From contig NZ_LR732544.1 of the NCBI RefSeq assembly GCF_902506575.1, positions 865,078 to 929,077 of the forward strand: 64,000 nt of DNA, read 5' to 3'. The notes beneath the pieces were generated by a model that made no database searches, was not told the origin of the DNA, and saw only the letters and a program-made list of their open reading frames with translations. Source of the DNA: Streptomyces mexicanus (lineage in GTDB: Bacteria; Actinomycetota; Actinomycetes; Streptomycetales; Streptomycetaceae). Made by a program: the position numbers and the translations under genes. Below, in pieces: positions 44,108 through 53,430 of this stretch (the stretch's first letter is position 1; every line of letters begins with the position of its first letter).

Positions 44108-45655
44108 TCAGACGCTCTGCCCGGAGCCGCCGCCCGAGGCCTTCTTGATGCCCTTGGTGATCTCGTCGATCACGGACGTCCCCTGGTCGACGTCCACCCC
44201 GAAGCGGACGACGACCATCTGCCCGGTGCCGGGCGAGGGGAAGGCCAGCGACTCGACGTAGCCGTCGGACCCCTTGCCGGTGACCGCCTTCCAGCGCACC
44301 AGGTAGCCCTTCTGCCCGGCCACGGTGACCGCCTTGGAGGCCAGCACTCGGTGTGAGGTGATCCCGCCGTAGGCCTTGCCGTAGGACTGCTCGGCGTTGG
44401 CCTCGATGTCGGCCTTGGCGACCTCCTCGGGGGTGTCGCCCGAGGTCTGCAGCGCCAGCGCGGGAGCGGAGGAGGCACCGCCCTTGTTGCAGGTCAGGGA
44501 GGTGTCGCCGGGGCACTTGTAGGTGTCGTCGGAGTTGACCATCGCACCGGCCATGGGCAGCTGCTGGCCGTACCAGCCGTCCGGGACGGGCAGGCTGATG
44601 CCGCTGAGCGGGTCGGAGACCGACCCGCTGCGTATCTTCGGCGGCTCGGAGGACCCGCCCGACCCCCCGGAGCCACCGGACCCGCCTGAGCCCCCGTCAC
44701 CGCCCGAGCCGCCGTCACCGCCGGACCCACCGGACCCGCCGTCGCCGCCCGGGCCGCCGAACGGCCCGCCCTGCCCGCCGGGGCCCTCCCAGCCGCCGGA
44801 GCCGCCGCCCGTCCCGCCGGGACCCTGGTGCGATCCGGCCCGGTTGCCGCTCCCGCCGCCGTCCTCGCTCAGCACGTACACCCCGATCCCGATGCTCGCC
44901 AGCACCGCGGCCGCCGCCACCACGGCCACACCGGTCCGCAGCCCGCGCCGCGGACCACCGGCCGGCGGGGCGGGGTGACCGGCGTACGGCGGGTAGCCCG
45001 GGTACGAGGGGTAGCCGGGCTGACCGGCCGGTCCGGGCTGACCGGGGTGGCCGGGGTGGCCCGCATACGCGGGGTGCGGCGGAGGAGCCGGGTGGCTTGA
45101 GTAGGCCGGGTGGTCGTGCTGGCCCGGGTGGCCCGGAAGGCCGGGCGCGTGCGGCTGGTACGGGGACGCCGGAGACCCCGCGGGTCCGGGAGGCGTCGGA
45201 GCCCCCGCGCCGTCCTGCTGCCCGGCGGCCGGCCCCTGAAGTCCGGCGGATCCTTGGGCGGCCACCTGCCCGGCCTGCCCGGCCTGCCCGCCCTCACCGG
45301 TCCGTCCGGCCCCACCGGCCTGTCCCGCCTCGACGTCCTGCCCGTGCACACCGGCCTGCCCGTGCCCACCGGCCTGCTCGCCCTCACCGGTCTGCCCCGC
45401 CGCGCCGGCCGGCTCACCCTCACCGGTCCGCCCGGCGTGCGGCTGCGCGGCCGGATCCGCGTCCCGGGTGTCCGGTCCGGCCGCCGGACCCGCCGGCCCG
45501 GCGGGCGGCTGCGCCGGCGGACCCCATGCGGCGGCCGACCCGGCCGGGCGGGTCCGGTCCGTCCACGCGTTGCCGTCCCACCAGCGCTCGGTGGCGGGAC
45601 CGTCACTTGTCTGCCCGGGGTCGGGGTACCACCCGGGAGGAGTCACCTGCGTCAT
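44108..45655 (-). CDS. DUF2510 membrane protein with Gly/Pro-rich regions
   Basis: A 515-residue protein. The N-terminal DUF2510 motif (TPPGWYPDPGQTSDGPATERWWDGNAWTDRT, here PPGWYPDPG and RWWDGNAWTDR) is followed by about 200 residues of Pro/Gly/Gln/Ala-rich repeats. One transmembrane helix (GVAVVAAAAVLASIGIGVYVL) precedes a Gly/Ser-rich linker (GGSGG repeats), then a 150-residue extracytoplasmic domain (GSVSDPLSGISLPVPDGWYG onward) with CPGDTSLTC, probably disulfide-linked. A surface or envelope role is likely. No relation to the adjacent LAL-like ATPase is evident. Confidence 0.82.
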   Translation of the reverse strand: MTQVTPPGWYPDPGQTSDGPATERWWDGNAWTDRTRPAGSAAAWGPPAQPPAGPAGPAAGPDTRDADPAAQPHAGRTGEGEPAGAAGQTGEGEQAGGHGQAGVHGQDVEAGQAGGAGRTGEGGQAGQAGQVAAQGSAGLQGPAAGQQDGAGAPTPPGPAGSPASPYQPHAPGLPGHPGQHDHPAYSSHPAPPPHPAYAGHPGHPGQPGPAGQPGYPSYPGYPPYAGHPAPPAGGPRRGLRTGVAVVAAAAVLASIGIGVYVLSEDGGGSGNRAGSHQGPGGTGGGSGGWEGPGGQGGPFGGPGGDGGSGGSGGDGGSGGDGGSGGSGGSGGSGGSSEPPKIRSGSVSDPLSGISLPVPDGWYGQQLPMAGAMVNSDDTYKCPGDTSLTCNKGGASSAPALALQTSGDTPEEVAKADIEANAEQSYGKAYGGITSHRVLASKAVTVAGQKGYLVRWKAVTGKGSDGYVESLAFPSPGTGQMVVVRFGVDVDQGTSVIDEITKGIKKASGGGSGQSV

Positions 45656-45905
45656 GACCCCACCGTATGAGGCGTCGGTGAAAGCCGGATGAGAGGATCC
45701 CTTCCCGGCCCGAACTCCCCGGGCTCCACGGGCGGGTTGACTTTTCGGCCACCCGCCGCCCAGGTCGCGGGATCGCCGCGTCGTGGCCCTGTACCCGATC
45801 GTCACCCGTCACGGCAACAGGTGGCGCGACCTTCCTCCGCTCGGGCCGTCGGGGGACTACGCTCGGGTTCCGTACGTCGTTCGGGCGACTTGGGGAGGTA
45901 GCGGG
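45656..45905. other. divergent promoter region
   Basis: 250 bp between the DUF2510 and ATPase genes. No clear operator or small gene is seen. Confidence 0.4.
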
Positions 45906-48575
45906 ATGACGCAGGTACGGCCGGGTGCGGCCGCCTCGGCTTCCCTGTGGGAGCGCGACGAGGAAGTCACCGCCGTCCTGCGCGCGGTGGAGACGCTGTG
46001 CGCCGACCAGTCCTCCCGCGGAGGGCTGCTGATGTTCCAGGGCGAGGCGGGGCTCGGCAAGACCGCCCTGCTGGCCGAGACCCGGCGCATCGCCGAGGAG
46101 CGCGGCTGCACCGTGTGGTCGGCCCGCGGCGGCGAGATCCTGCGCTCCGTGCCGTTCAACGTCGTACGGCAGTTGCTGCAGCCCGCGCTGATCTCCCTGA
46201 TGCCGGAGGAGGCCCGCGAGTACCTCGGCGACTGGTACGGCATCGCCGGCCCCGCCCTCGGCATAGCGGACCCCGGGGACCGGCACGCGGACCCGCAGGG
46301 CGTGTGCGACGGCCTGGTCGCCGCCGTGAGCCGGCTGGCCGGACGCGAGTGGCCGCTGGTGCTGCTGATCGACGACGCCCACTGGGCCGACGAGGAGACC
46401 CTGCGCTGGCTCGCCGCGTTCGCCGGGCGTCTGAAGGAGCTGTCCGTGCTCGTCGTGGTCACGCGTCGGCCCGGCGAGGTGGACGGGGCCGGCGCCGTCC
46501 TGCTCGACCAGGTCGCCGCCGCCGCGGGCGTGCGCACCCTCACCACGCTCTCGCCCGAGGCCACCGCCGGACTCACCCGCAGCGCTCTCGGCCCACACGC
46601 CGACGCCGCGTTCTGCCGCGAGGTGTGGGCGGTCACCGGCGGCAACCCGTACGAGACCGTCGAACTGCTCGCCAAGGTCCGCGACAGCGAACTGCCGCCG
46701 GTCGAGGCCCGGGCCGGCGAACTGCGCGAGCTGAACCGCTCCGCCCGCGGCGGCGGCCTCGTCGCCCGCCTGGAGGAACTCGGCATCGACGCCACCCGGT
46801 TCGCCTGGGCCGCCGCCATCCTCGGCACCGGCATCTCCGTCGACCTCGTCGCCCGCCTGGCCACCATGTCCCGCGAGGACGCGCTGCGCTGCGCCGAACT
46901 CCTGCGCGGCGCCCGCATCCTCACCGCACCCGACCCGGCGACCGCGCCCGCCGGCGACGAGCTGGAGTTCGTGCACCCGCTGATCGCCACCGCCGTCTAC
47001 GACTCCATCCCCGACGCGCTGCGCACCGCCATGCACGGCATCGCCGCCCAGGTCGTCGCCGACTCCGGGCTCGGTGCCGCCGCGGCCTCCCGGCACCTGC
47101 TGCAGGTCCACCCGGACGACGACGAGGAACTCGTCGAGCAGCTGCGCCAGGCCGCCCGCGAACACCTCGCCGTCGGGGCGCCCGACGCGGCCCGCCGCTG
47201 CCTGGAGCGGGCCCTGCTGGAGCCGCCCCCGCCCGAACTGCGCGCGCACGTGCTGTACGAACTGGGCTGCGCCACCCTGCTGACCGCGCCCGCCACCACC
47301 ATCGAGCACCTGCACATGGCGCTCAGCATGCCCGGACTGGACGGCGACACCCGCGTGGACGCCGTGTGGCGGCTGTCCCAGGCGCTGCTGCACAACAACC
47401 AGCTCCACGAGGCCGTCCGCACCGTCGAGGCCGAGGCGGCCCGGCACGAACCGGGCCCCACCCGGCTGCGGCTGCACGCCGTGCAGTACATGTGGGAGGG
47501 GCTGCACGCCGGCGAGGCCGTCTCGCCCGACCGCTCCGAGCGGCTGGCCGCGCTCGCCGCGAACTGCACCGGCCGCGACAACTCCGAACGCGCCCTGCTG
47601 ATCCTGCGCGGCTTCGCCGCCATGACCCGCGGCGAGAACGCCGAGGAAGTCGTCGAACTGTGCGACCGCGCCCTCGTCAACGGCCGCCTCGCGCCCGGAC
47701 TGGGCTGGACCGACCCCGAGTGGGGCATCGAACTGCTGCTGATGCTCGCCAGCGCCTACGCCTACTGCGACCGCCTCGACCGCGCCGAGGCTTTGTACAA
47801 CGAAGGTCTGCGCGCCTACGAGCGGGCCGGCTGGAGCGGCGGCCACCTCGCCCTCGCCCACGCCTACGTCGGCCTCGGGCACCGCAGGCGCGGCCGGCTG
47901 AAGGAGGCCGAGGCGTCCCTGCGCGAGTCGCTGCGCCTGGCCGAACGCGTCGGCCGCGGCCTGCCCCTGTACTGGACCGCCACCTGCAACCTCGTCGACA
48001 CCCTGCTGGCCCGCGGCCACGTCGAGGAGGCCTGGGAGGTCGCCGAACGCTACGAGTTCGCCCCGCCCTACCCGGCCACCATCGTCATCCCCGACCCGCG
48101 CAGCGCCCGCGGCCGGCTGCTGCTCGCCACCGGCCGCACCGAGGAGGGCGTGAGCGAGCTGGAGGCCGCCGAGAAGGCCGCCGCCGTCCGCGGCCACCAC
48201 AACCCGGTGATGGTGCCGTGGGCCGCCGACCTGGCCCGCGCCCTGGCCGGCGAGGACCCGGCCCGGGCCGCCTCGCTCGCCGCCGACGTACGCCGGCAGG
48301 CCGAGCGGTTCGGCACCGACACCGCCATAGGAGAGGCGCTGCGCTGCGCCGCGGCCCTGGAGACCGGCCGGCGCGCGGTCCGGCTGGCCGCCCAGGCCGT
48401 CGCCTACCTGGAGGCCTCCCCCTGCCAGTACGAACACGCCGCCGCCCGCGTCGAGTACGGCATCGCCTCCCGCTCGGCCGCCGAACTCGACCGCGGGCTG
48501 GCACTGGCCCGCTCGTGCGGCGCGGACGGGCTGGCGGCGCGGGCACGCCAGGTGCTGGAGTCCGTGCGGGGCTGA
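45906..48575 (+). CDS. LAL-type AAA ATPase lacking C-terminal LuxR HTH
   Basis: An 889-residue protein built like a LAL regulator. The AAA module has Walker A GEAGLGKTALL and Walker B LLIDDAHWADEETLRWL, followed by a long TPR-like helical region (repeats such as LYNEGLRAYERAGWSGGHLALAHAY). The last residues read GLAARARQVLESVRG and the protein stops there. In typical LAL regulators a LuxR-type HTH of about 60 residues follows this point; none is found here or in the next 110 bp in any frame. It may act as a signalling ATPase or be a truncated regulator. ATG 45906 follows GGGAGGTAG. Confidence 0.85.
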   Translation: MTQVRPGAAASASLWERDEEVTAVLRAVETLCADQSSRGGLLMFQGEAGLGKTALLAETRRIAEERGCTVWSARGGEILRSVPFNVVRQLLQPALISLMPEEAREYLGDWYGIAGPALGIADPGDRHADPQGVCDGLVAAVSRLAGREWPLVLLIDDAHWADEETLRWLAAFAGRLKELSVLVVVTRRPGEVDGAGAVLLDQVAAAAGVRTLTTLSPEATAGLTRSALGPHADAAFCREVWAVTGGNPYETVELLAKVRDSELPPVEARAGELRELNRSARGGGLVARLEELGIDATRFAWAAAILGTGISVDLVARLATMSREDALRCAELLRGARILTAPDPATAPAGDELEFVHPLIATAVYDSIPDALRTAMHGIAAQVVADSGLGAAAASRHLLQVHPDDDEELVEQLRQAAREHLAVGAPDAARRCLERALLEPPPPELRAHVLYELGCATLLTAPATTIEHLHMALSMPGLDGDTRVDAVWRLSQALLHNNQLHEAVRTVEAEAARHEPGPTRLRLHAVQYMWEGLHAGEAVSPDRSERLAALAANCTGRDNSERALLILRGFAAMTRGENAEEVVELCDRALVNGRLAPGLGWTDPEWGIELLLMLASAYAYCDRLDRAEALYNEGLRAYERAGWSGGHLALAHAYVGLGHRRRGRLKEAEASLRESLRLAERVGRGLPLYWTATCNLVDTLLARGHVEEAWEVAERYEFAPPYPATIVIPDPRSARGRLLLATGRTEEGVSELEAAEKAAAVRGHHNPVMVPWAADLARALAGEDPARAASLAADVRRQAERFGTDTAIGEALRCAAALETGRRAVRLAAQAVAYLEASPCQYEHAAARVEYGIASRSAAELDRGLALARSCGADGLAARARQVLESVRG

Positions 48576-48610
48576 GCCGCGGCCCGGCCGCTCGCGGACG
48601 TCAGCCGGCC

Positions 48611-48715
48611 GGTCACCTCCGGCTCGCCATCCGAGCAGCTGGGCGGCCACCTGCGGGCTCACGGTCCGAGTGGAGGTGCCGTCACCTCCGGCTCACAGGC
48701 CGAGCAGCTGGTCGG
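48611..48715. repeat. short direct repeat derived from the SDR 3' end
   Basis: About 36 bp at 48611-48646 (GTCACCTCCGGCTC...GAGCAGCTGG) recur at 48680-48715. The right copy contains the stop and last codons of the SDR gene; the left copy lacks a usable frame and is probably a partial duplication. Confidence 0.6.
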
Positions 48716-49484
48716 TCACCGCCGCCAGGCGTCTGCGCACCCCGGGGTCGTAGGCGTCCTGGTGCGCCCGGGCCGGGCGGGTGCCGTCGAAGTAGCGGCC
48801 CGAGCCCACCTCCCCGGTGGCCAGGGCCAGCACGGCCGCCGCGCCGTCGGCGACGGAGTTCCACGGGGCGATGCCGGCCTCCCGGACCATGGCGGTGTCC
48901 ATGTAGGTCGCCGGGTGCAGCACGTTCACCGCGACGCCGCTGCCCGCCAGTTCCTCGGCGAGGGTGAAGGTGTGGGCGGCGAGCGCGAACTTGCTGCGGC
49001 AGTAGGCCGCCACCCCGCTGTAGCCGCGGGTCAGTTCGGGGTCGGAGAAGTCCAGCGGCTCCTGGCCGGCCGAGCCGACGTTGACGATCCGGGCGGCCGC
49101 GCCCGCGCGCAGCACCGGCAGCAGCGCCCGGGTCAGCACGACGGGCGCCAGGTAGTTCACCGCGAGCCGCAGCTCGTGCCCGTCCGCGCTGACCTCGCGC
49201 GGCGCGCCGGGGTCGCCGCTGCCCACCCCGGCGTTGTTGATCAGCACGTCGAGGTCCGGGCGGGCCGCGGCGACCTCGGCGCCCAGCGCGCGGACCTGCG
49301 CGAGCGAGGCGAGGTCGGCGACGAACCCCTGCGCCTCGCCCTCGGCGCGCAGCTCCTGGACCAGCCGGTCGGTGCGGGCCGCGTCCCGGCCGTGGGCCAG
49401 CACGACGTGGCCCGAGCGGACCAGGGCGAAGGCGAGGTACCGGCCCAGCCCGGAGGTGGCGCCGGTGATCAGAACAGTGGACAT
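48693..49484 (-). CDS. short-chain dehydrogenase/reductase (NAD(P)-dependent)
   Basis: A 263-residue SDR of the retinol dehydrogenase/oxidoreductase-like type. TGATSGLG binds the cofactor, NNAGVG is conserved, the catalytic Ser is in NVGSAGQ and the YxxxK is YCRSK. Between them the insertion PLDFSDPELTRGYSGVAA is usual in this subgroup. It sits just past the pca operon and reads in the same direction, but there is a 64-bp gap, so co-transcription is uncertain. Confidence 0.88.
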   Translation of the reverse strand: MSTVLITGATSGLGRYLAFALVRSGHVVLAHGRDAARTDRLVQELRAEGEAQGFVADLASLAQVRALGAEVAAARPDLDVLINNAGVGSGDPGAPREVSADGHELRLAVNYLAPVVLTRALLPVLRAGAAARIVNVGSAGQEPLDFSDPELTRGYSGVAAYCRSKFALAAHTFTLAEELAGSGVAVNVLHPATYMDTAMVREAGIAPWNSVADGAAAVLALATGEVGSGRYFDGTRPARAHQDAYDPGVRRRLAAVTDQLLGL

Positions 49485-49548
49485 GCCCCCACCGTAGGCA
49501 CACCGTGCCGCGGCCGGCGTGCCTACGGTGAGGGTAGGACCACCAGGG

Positions 49549-50682
49549 TCACTCTCCCTCGGGCTTCCCGGTCTCCCCGGCCTCCTCCGCCAGCACCCGC
49601 TGGGCCACCGCGAACGCCGAGTTCGCCGCCGGGACGCCGCAGTACACCGCGCTCTGCAGCAGCACCGCGCCGATCTCCTCGTGGCTGAGCCCGTTGCGGC
49701 GGGCCGCCCGCACGTGCATCGCCAGTTCGTCGTAGTGGCCGTGCGCCACCAGCGCGGTCATGGTGATCATGCTGCGCTCGCGCCGGGTCAGCGTGTCGTC
49801 GGTCCAGATCTCGCCCCAGGCGTAGCGGGAGATGAAGTCCTGGAACCGGGCCGTGAACGGCGTCTGCCGGGCCTGCGCGCGGTCCACGTGCGCGTCGCCC
49901 AGCACCGCGCGCCGCACCCGCATACCGCGCCGGGGCGTGCCGTCCAGGTGGGTGCGCAGTGCCGCCAGCACCGCCTCGGGGCACTGCGCGGGCGCCAGGT
50001 GCGAGGCGCCGGGGATCTCCACCAGGGTCGAGCCGGGGACCGCGTCGGCGATCTGCCGCAGATGCGCGGGCGGGGTCGCCGGGTCCTCGCGGCCGGCGAC
50101 CAGCAGCGTGGGCGCACCGATGTCCGTGAGCCGCTCGGTCAGGTCGAACGCGGCCAGCGCGTCGCAGCAGGCGGCGTACGCCTCCGGGTCGGCCTCGCGG
50201 TGGTCGCGGACCAGCTCCGGCACGGTGAAGTCCCCGGCGAACCACCGGGCGTCCGCGCTCTCCACCAGCCACTCAAGGCCCTCGCGGCGGACCCGCTCGG
50301 CCCGCTCCTGCCAGGCCCGGGTCCCGTCGAAGTGGGCGGAGGAGCAGATCACCGCCAGCGAGGTCACCCGCTCGGGGTGGTGCACGGCCAGGTGCAGGCC
50401 CACCGCGCCGCCCAGCGACACGCCCGCGTAGGCGAAGCGCTCGATGCCGAGGGAGTCCGCGAGGTCCAGTACCAGCCCGGCCAGGTCGGCGACGGCGGCG
50501 CCGGGCCCGAGGAGGTCCCCGGCCGAGCCGCCGTGCCCGGGCAGGTCCCAGCGCACGACGCGGTGGGAGATCGCCAGTTCGGGGGCGACCTCGTCCCACA
50601 GGGCGAGGGAGGTGCCCAGCGACGGCCCGAGCAGCAGCGGGGGAGCCGAGGCGGGGCCTTCCAGGAGGTGGTGCAGTGTCAA
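49549..50682 (-). CDS. pcaL: 3-oxoadipate enol-lactonase / 4-carboxymuconolactone decarboxylase fusion
   Basis: A 377-residue bifunctional enzyme. The N-terminal 255 residues are an alpha/beta hydrolase (GVSLGGAVGLH nucleophile Ser, GASHLAP His) that opens the enol-lactone (PcaD). The C-terminal 120 residues are the carboxymuconolactone decarboxylase fold (RSMITMTALVAHGHYDELAMH, GVPAANSAFAVAQ) (PcaC). Actinobacteria fuse these as PcaL. It begins with TTG in a TTGA overlap with pcaB, so it is translationally coupled. Confidence 0.93.
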   Translation of the reverse strand: MTLHHLLEGPASAPPLLLGPSLGTSLALWDEVAPELAISHRVVRWDLPGHGGSAGDLLGPGAAVADLAGLVLDLADSLGIERFAYAGVSLGGAVGLHLAVHHPERVTSLAVICSSAHFDGTRAWQERAERVRREGLEWLVESADARWFAGDFTVPELVRDHREADPEAYAACCDALAAFDLTERLTDIGAPTLLVAGREDPATPPAHLRQIADAVPGSTLVEIPGASHLAPAQCPEAVLAALRTHLDGTPRRGMRVRRAVLGDAHVDRAQARQTPFTARFQDFISRYAWGEIWTDDTLTRRERSMITMTALVAHGHYDELAMHVRAARRNGLSHEEIGAVLLQSAVYCGVPAANSAFAVAQRVLAEEAGETGKPEGE

Positions 50683-52028
50683 CGTCGCTCCAGAGCACGG
50701 TCGGTGAGGGCTCCGGCGGAGCCGGTGTAGCGGGTGGGGTCGGTCAGCTCGGCCGGATCCAGGTCGTCGCGGTCCTTCAACTCCGGCTGCTCGGCGAGGA
50801 GTTCACCGAGGGCGCGGCCTTCGCGGTAGGTGCGGCGGGCCAGCTCCGTGAGCAGTTCCTTGGCACGGGCCCGGCCGAGCAGCGGTGCCAGCGCGGCCGA
50901 CAGCCGCTCGGAGACGATCAGGCCGTGGGTGAGGTCCAGGTGGGCGCGCATCGCGTCGGCGTCCACCCGCAGCCCTTCGGCCAGTTCGGCCGCGTCGCGG
51001 GCGGCGCCGCCGACCAGCCGCAGCAGGTCCCTCAGCGGCTCCCACTCGGCGTGCCAGGCACCCGCCGGACGCTCGTCCTCAGCCGCCATCGACGCGTACA
51101 GCGTGGCCGCGAGCTGCGGGGCGCGGCGGGCCGCTGCCGCGATCAGCGTGGCCCGCACCGGGTTCGCCTTGTGCGGCATGGCCGAGGACCCGCCGCCGCT
51201 GCCCTCGGCCAGCTCGGCGATCTCCGTACGGGCCAGTGTGAGCACGTCCACCGCCGTCTTGCCCAGCGCCCCGGCCGTGAAGGCGAGACAGCCGGCGAGG
51301 TCGGCGACCGGGGTGCGCAGGGTGTGCCAGGGCAGCAGGGGGGCGGCGAGGCCCAGCTCACGGGCGTACGCCTCGGGCAGGGCGGTCGCGTCCGGCGCGC
51401 CGTACGCCGAGAACGCCGCCAACGTGCCCGCCGCGCCGCCGAGTTGCACGGGCAGCGACGTGCGGACGCGGACCAGGCGGTCCCGGGCGTCCAGCACCAG
51501 CGACCGCCATCCGGCCGCCTTCAGACCGAACGTGGTCGGCACGGCGTGCTGGGTCAGGGTCCGGCCGGGCATCGCCGTGTCGCGGTGGGCGGCGGCCAGC
51601 CGGGCCAGCGCCGCCTCCGTGCGCGCCAGGTCGGCCAGGACCAGGTCGACGGTGCGCGCGGCCACCAGCATCATCGCGGTGTCCATGATGTCCTGGCTGG
51701 TCGCGCCCCGGTGCACGAACGGGCCGTACTCCGTGCCGACCGCCTGCGTCAGGTCCGCGACCAGGGGGATCACGGGGTTGCCGCCCGAGCGGGCGCGCTC
51801 GGCGAGCCCGTCCGCGTCGAAACGGTCCGCCCGGGCCGTCCGGGTCACCGCCTCGGCCGCCGCCTCGGGGGCGAGGCCGAGCGCGGCCTGGGCCCGGGTG
51901 AGGGCGGCCTCGGCGTCCAGCAGCGCCTGCAGGAAGGCGGCGTCGCCCGTGGCGGCCGCGGCGTCGGAGCCGGCCCAGCCGGGCCCGAGCAGCCCGGCGT
52001 CGGCGGAAGGTGGTGCGGGGTGTGTCAC
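50679..52028 (-). CDS. pcaB: 3-carboxy-cis,cis-muconate cycloisomerase
   Basis: A 449-residue member of the fumarase/aspartase superfamily. The signature loop GSSAMPHKANPVRA contains the catalytic Ser and Lys residues. GATSQDIMDTAMML and the C-terminal domain match PcaB. It converts 3-carboxymuconate to 4-carboxymuconolactone. The GTG start overlaps the pcaG stop by 4 bp. Confidence 0.93.
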   Translation of the reverse strand: MTHPAPPSADAGLLGPGWAGSDAAAATGDAAFLQALLDAEAALTRAQAALGLAPEAAAEAVTRTARADRFDADGLAERARSGGNPVIPLVADLTQAVGTEYGPFVHRGATSQDIMDTAMMLVAARTVDLVLADLARTEAALARLAAAHRDTAMPGRTLTQHAVPTTFGLKAAGWRSLVLDARDRLVRVRTSLPVQLGGAAGTLAAFSAYGAPDATALPEAYARELGLAAPLLPWHTLRTPVADLAGCLAFTAGALGKTAVDVLTLARTEIAELAEGSGGGSSAMPHKANPVRATLIAAAARRAPQLAATLYASMAAEDERPAGAWHAEWEPLRDLLRLVGGAARDAAELAEGLRVDADAMRAHLDLTHGLIVSERLSAALAPLLGRARAKELLTELARRTYREGRALGELLAEQPELKDRDDLDPAELTDPTRYTGSAGALTDRALERR

Positions 52029-52630
52029 CGGAACTCCAGGAAGACCGTCTCGCCCTCGCCCTGAAGGCGGATGTCGAAACGGTACGTGCCGCTGCTCTCC
52101 TCCCGGGCGATCAGCGTGGCGCGCCGCTCGTCCTGAAGCCGGGCGAGCAGCGGGTCGGCGGCCAGGGCGGCCTCGTCACCGGGGAAGTAGATCCGGGTGA
52201 ACAGGTGCACCAGCAGGCCGCGCGCGAACACGCACACGCTGAGGTAGGGGGCGCTGCCGCCACGTGCGCCGGGGCGCAGCGTGCGCACGTACCAGTGGCC
52301 GTCGGTGTCGGTCTGGATCCGTCCGAAGCCGGTGAACTCCACCCCGTTGCGGCCGAGGAAGTCCCCGGTGGCCGGGTCGCGGCGCATCGAGCCGTCGGTG
52401 GTGGGCACCGTGCCGTCCGGGGCCGCTCCCCACACCTCCACCAGGGCGTCCGGCAGCGGCTTGCCCTCGCCGTCGGTGACGTAGCCGTGCACGGTGACGG
52501 TGTCCGGGTGGCCGAGCGGGGCGACGTCCTCACCGCCGCGGAACGGCAGCGCGTAGCCGTAGAACGGGCCCACGGTGTGCGACGGGGTGGGCAGCACGTT
52601 CTCCGGGCTGCTCGTGTCGATCTTCGTCAT
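52025..52630 (-). CDS. pcaG: protocatechuate 3,4-dioxygenase alpha subunit
   Basis: A 201-residue intradiol dioxygenase alpha chain. PSHTVGPFYGYALPF, the TVTVHGYVTDGEGKPLPDALVEVW strand (key part GYVTDGEGKPLPDALVEVW) and VFARGLLVHLFTRIYF are PcaG-like. The alpha subunit supports the iron center of the beta subunit. Six bases separate it from pcaH. Confidence 0.92.
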   Translation of the reverse strand: MTKIDTSSPENVLPTPSHTVGPFYGYALPFRGGEDVAPLGHPDTVTVHGYVTDGEGKPLPDALVEVWGAAPDGTVPTTDGSMRRDPATGDFLGRNGVEFTGFGRIQTDTDGHWYVRTLRPGARGGSAPYLSVCVFARGLLVHLFTRIYFPGDEAALAADPLLARLQDERRATLIAREESSGTYRFDIRLQGEGETVFLEFR

Positions 52631-52636
52631 GGCGGG

Positions 52637-53410
52637 TCAGCGTCCTTCTTCGATCCAGGTGGCGTGCGGGCCGTCCAGCACGATGTCCCAGTGGTAGCCC
52701 AGCGAGAACTCCGGCACCGACAGGCTGTGGTCGTAGGTGGCGACCAGCCGCTGCCGGGCGGCGTCGTCCGTCACGGACTGCAGGATCGGGTCGTACGGGA
52801 AGAGCGGGTCGTTGGGGAAGTACATCTGCGTCACGAGCCGCTGGGTGAAGGCCGAGCCGAACACCGAGAAGTGGATGTGCGCGGGCCGCCAGGCGTTGAG
52901 GTGGTTGCGCCACGGGTAGGGGCCGGGCTGGATGGTGGTGAAGTGGTAGCGGCCCTCGGCGTCGGTCAGGGTGCGGCCGACCCCGGTGAAGTTCGGGTCC
53001 AGCGGGGCGTCGTGCTGCTCGCGCTGGTGGGCGTAGCGGCCCGCGGAGTTGGCCTGCCAGATCTCGACGAGCTGGCCCCGGACCGGACGCCCGTCGCGGT
53101 CGAGCAGCCGGCCGGAGACGGTGATCCGCTCACCGATCGGCTCCCCGGCGTGCTGGCGGGTGAGGTCGTTGTCGATCTCGGTGATGTCCCGCTCGCCGAA
53201 GGCCGGCGAGGACAGCTCCACCAGCTCCGGGTCCTTGCTGACGTCGATGGCGACCAGCGGCTGCTTGGGGTGGCGCAGGACGGAGGAGCGGTAGGGGGCG
53301 TAGTCGCGCCGCGGGTGGTGCTCCACGGGCGCGCCCTCGGCGACCCGCTTCTCGTACGCGGCGTGCTCGGCCGCGATCTCCTGGTCGATGTCGTGCTGGG
53401 TGAGGGTCAT
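52637..53410 (-). CDS. pcaH: protocatechuate 3,4-dioxygenase beta subunit
   Basis: A 257-residue beta chain carrying the Fe(III) center. GRLLDRDGRPVRGQLVEIWQANSAGRYAH, DPNFTGVGRTLTD and NAWRPAHIHFSVFG (His ligands) with YHFTTIQPGPYPW are diagnostic. It cleaves protocatechuate between the hydroxyls to 3-carboxymuconate. Twenty bases separate it from pcaF. Confidence 0.93.
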   Translation of the reverse strand: MTLTQHDIDQEIAAEHAAYEKRVAEGAPVEHHPRRDYAPYRSSVLRHPKQPLVAIDVSKDPELVELSSPAFGERDITEIDNDLTRQHAGEPIGERITVSGRLLDRDGRPVRGQLVEIWQANSAGRYAHQREQHDAPLDPNFTGVGRTLTDAEGRYHFTTIQPGPYPWRNHLNAWRPAHIHFSVFGSAFTQRLVTQMYFPNDPLFPYDPILQSVTDDAARQRLVATYDHSLSVPEFSLGYHWDIVLDGPHATWIEEGR

Positions 53411-53430
53411 GACGGTTACCTGACGCTTCC

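Noticed and set aside
44641..44760. Apparent nucleotide repeat of GGSGG codons
   Set aside because: It is the Gly/Ser linker of the DUF2510 protein, not an independent repeat.
45603..48662. 1019-codon open frame on the minus strand
   Set aside because: Antisense shadow of the LAL-like ATPase; no recognizable motif.
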